This document shows, piece by piece, positions 5,988 to 7,212 of a stretch of DNA of 7,212 nt (position 1 is the stretch's first letter; each line of letters begins with the position of its first letter). Made by a program: the position numbers and the translations under genes. This stretch comes from Thermoplasmata archaeon (lineage in GTDB: Archaea > Thermoplasmatota > JAKEGO01). Under the pieces are notes generated by a model. That model ran no database searches. It was given only the letters and a program-made list of their open reading frames with translations, and was not told the DNA's origin. Location: positions 1 through 7,212 of the forward strand of contig JAKEGO010000149.1 of assembly GCA_022615805.1 (NCBI GenBank), in the 5' to 3' direction.

Positions 5988-6680
5988 GTGAGGCGCGTTC
6001 TGACTGCGATCGCGCTCCTCATGACAGCGCTCCTGCTGTCGACTCCCTGCCATCCAGCGGCGGCCGATTACCCGGTCCTCCGCGATTACATCACCGACGA
6101 GGAGGGCGTGATCCTCTATTCCTCCTGGTATGACTCGATCCACTGGGTCTGCGAGGTGCTCGAGGAGGAGACGTCATGCGTGATGGCCGTCCTGGTGGTC
6201 AACAACACCGACGGCGAGGACATCGCCATGTGGTCCACCGAGGTGTTCAACCAGAACGGGATAGGGCAGGAGGGGAAGGACAACGGCGTCCTCATCGTCG
6301 TCGCCGTGGGCGATGGTACGTATTTCATAGCCGTGGGGCTCGGGCTCGAGTACGTCCTTAACGACGCCAAGGTCGCGAGGATCGCGCGCGAGGAGCTCGA
6401 GCCGTACCTCGCGGTCGGGGACTACGGACAGGGAATATACTACCTCGCGCTGTGGCTCGGCGCCGAGATCGAGGAGTCCTACGAGGAGTCCGAGCCGAAG
6501 AGGTATCCGATAGAATGGATACCGCTCGAGTGGCCTCAGTTGTTCATGGCCTGCGGCGTCTCCCTTCTCGTCATCTTCCTGACGGGGGGCCGGATCCTCG
6601 TCTGGATCGGCCCATGGCTCAGTGACCTCGGCGGGGGAAAGGCCGGTGGGGGAGGGGCGGGCGGACGGTTCCGCAGGTGA
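5988..6680 (+). CDS. TPM domain protein (YgcG-like), secreted with C-terminal membrane helix
   Basis: 230 residues starting at GTG 5988, which has GGAGG at 5976-5980 seven bases upstream. The same frame is open further upstream inside lemA, but that part is shadow. A signal peptide covers 1-26, with likely cleavage after AAA. The TPM domain spans about 30-160: ITDEEGVI, a helix, ETSCVMAVLVVNN, FNQNGIGQEGKDNGVLIVVAV, YFIAVGLGLEYVLNDAK and EPYLAVGDYGQGIYY. The G-x-G...DNG-V-L and V-G-L-G-L-E cores are classic for the family. A membrane helix (about 185-208) follows, then a Gly-rich tail ending in RFRR. The Gly-rich end after a membrane segment is common in YgcG-like proteins. TPM domains have been linked to photosystem repair and phosphatase activity in plants, but the role with LemA is unknown. 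The gene converges on FAH with only 11 bases between the stops. Confidence 0.94.
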   Translation: MRRVLTAIALLMTALLLSTPCHPAAADYPVLRDYITDEEGVILYSSWYDSIHWVCEVLEEETSCVMAVLVVNNTDGEDIAMWSTEVFNQNGIGQEGKDNGVLIVVAVGDGTYFIAVGLGLEYVLNDAKVARIAREELEPYLAVGDYGQGIYYLALWLGAEIEESYEESEPKRYPIEWIPLEWPQLFMACGVSLLVIFLTGGRILVWIGPWLSDLGGGKAGGGGAGGRFRR

Positions 6681-6691
6681 TCCCGCGAGGG

Positions 6692-7212
6692 TCACGGCCA
6701 GGCATGAGGTCCTCGCGCGATCGCTCGACCAAGGACGACATCGTGGTCCAGCTTCCCGACCCTCTCGATCTCGGCGTGGACGCGGTCCCCCGGGACGATG
6801 GGCCCGACACCCTCCGGCGTCCCGGTGGCGATGATATCCCCCCTCCGGAGGGTCATGAAACCGGAGATGAACGAGATGATCTCCGCGACGGAGAAGAGGA
6901 GGTAGCGGGTGCTCGAGCCCTGCCTCACCTCGCCGTTGACCGAGAGCGATATCCGGAGGTCGCCCGGGTCGCCGACCTCGTCCCGCGGGGCGACCGTGGA
7001 GATGGGCGCGAAGGTGTCCCACCCCTTGGCGTAGGCCCACGGGAGACGCTGGGCCTTGAGGCGGTCCTGGATGTCGCGCGCCGTGATGTCGAGCAGGACG
7101 GCGTAGCCGAGGACGTCGTCCAGTGCCTTTTCGGCGGGGATGTGGCGCCCTCCCTTCCCCATCACGACGGCGAGCTCGACCTCGTGGTGGACCTCCGTCG
7201 AGGCCGGCGGGA
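6692..7212 (-). CDS. Fumarylacetoacetate hydrolase (FAH) family protein, FAHD1-like, 5' end outside window
   Basis: The minus-strand frame is open from the window edge to the TGA at 6694-6692, giving about 173 codons. The N-terminal 40-60 residues are missing by the window cut, not by decay. The visible part begins with PPASTEVHHEVELAVVMGK, the metal-binding motif whose Glu residues hold Mg or Mn. Next come GYAVLLDITARDIQ with the metal Asp, LPWAYAKGWDTFAPIS, RISLSVNGEVRQGSSTRYLLFSV, and LRRGDIIATGTPEGVGPIVPGDR. This order and the GLPW..AKG.DT block fit acylpyruvate or oxaloacetate-type hydrolases related to human FAHD1. Such enzymes cleave carbon-carbon bonds in 2,4-dioxo acids; the substrate is not decidable here. 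A decayed copy of its 3' part lies at 5094-5360. The apparent GTG/ATG starts near 7165 are internal. Confidence 0.95.
   Translation of the reverse strand, partial: PPASTEVHHEVELAVVMGKGGRHIPAEKALDDVLGYAVLLDITARDIQDRLKAQRLPWAYAKGWDTFAPISTVAPRDEVGDPGDLRISLSVNGEVRQGSSTRYLLFSVAEIISFISGFMTLRRGDIIATGTPEGVGPIVPGDRVHAEIERVGKLDHDVVLGRAIARGPHAWP
6733..6994 (+). repeat. Direct repeat copy 2 (inside the intact FAH gene)
   Basis: This is the partner of 5102-5360 and lies within the live FAH gene. With it, the lemA-TPM operon is bracketed by same-direction repeats of 259 and 262 bases about 1.63 kb apart. Likeness stops at both ends: the last 40 bases of the FAH gene (6692-6732) and everything upstream of 6994 have no counterpart at the first copy. 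Confidence 0.85.

Noticed and set aside
6174..7040. Open frame of 288 residues on the minus strand across TPM and FAH
   Set aside because: It covers two well-recognised genes in the wrong frame and has no family signal.

Overview
The window looks like chromosomal DNA of a high-GC archaeon, most probably a member of the Thermoplasmatota. The signs are TATA-type promoters whose spacing puts the transcript start at or next to a start codon, Shine-Dalgarno sites matching the archaeal 16S 3' end, frequent AGG (Arg) and ATA (Ile) codons despite high GC, and a large secreted PQQ-propeller protein with tandem Fn3-like repeats and a sortase-like C-terminus. The phylum is inferred from style. There is no marker gene in the window.

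Bases 1-1216 carry a left-hand plus-strand cluster of small soluble proteins. They are the C-terminal end of a class I SAM-dependent methyltransferase with an odd charged tail, a GNAT acetyltransferase overlapping it by 16 bases, and a Cupin_3 protein. Bases 1363-2094 encode an SRAP (YedK/HMCES-type) protein that protects abasic sites in single-stranded DNA. It has all four key residues.

Bases 2095-2391 form a gene-free spacer holding a long imperfect inverted repeat (2233-2358) and then a clear TATA box. That promoter drives a 901-residue secreted protein (2392-5097). The protein has an eight-bladed PQQ-like propeller in which several blade turns are replaced by calcium-binding loops, then four Fn3-like repeats of about 97 residues, then a membrane anchor or sorting tail.

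Bases 5098-5391 contain no live gene. They hold a decayed, frameshifted minus-strand copy of the 3' part of a fumarylacetoacetate hydrolase (FAH) family gene. An intact FAH gene, cut by the window edge, lies at 6692-7212 on the same strand. Between the two copies sits a lemA-TPM operon (5416-6680): a membrane-anchored LemA helical protein followed by a secreted TPM-domain protein with a C-terminal membrane helix. The operon is therefore bracketed by direct repeats of about 260 bp derived from FAH, which suggests it arrived through a duplication or insertion event next to FAH.

The propeller protein, LemA and TPM all act at the cell surface but appear to be transcribed from separate promoters. 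No RNA genes, CRISPR arrays or transposase genes were seen. I found no evidence of a wholly new defence or metabolic system. The best leads are the FAH repeat bracket, the 126-bp hairpin region and the calcium loops in the propeller.
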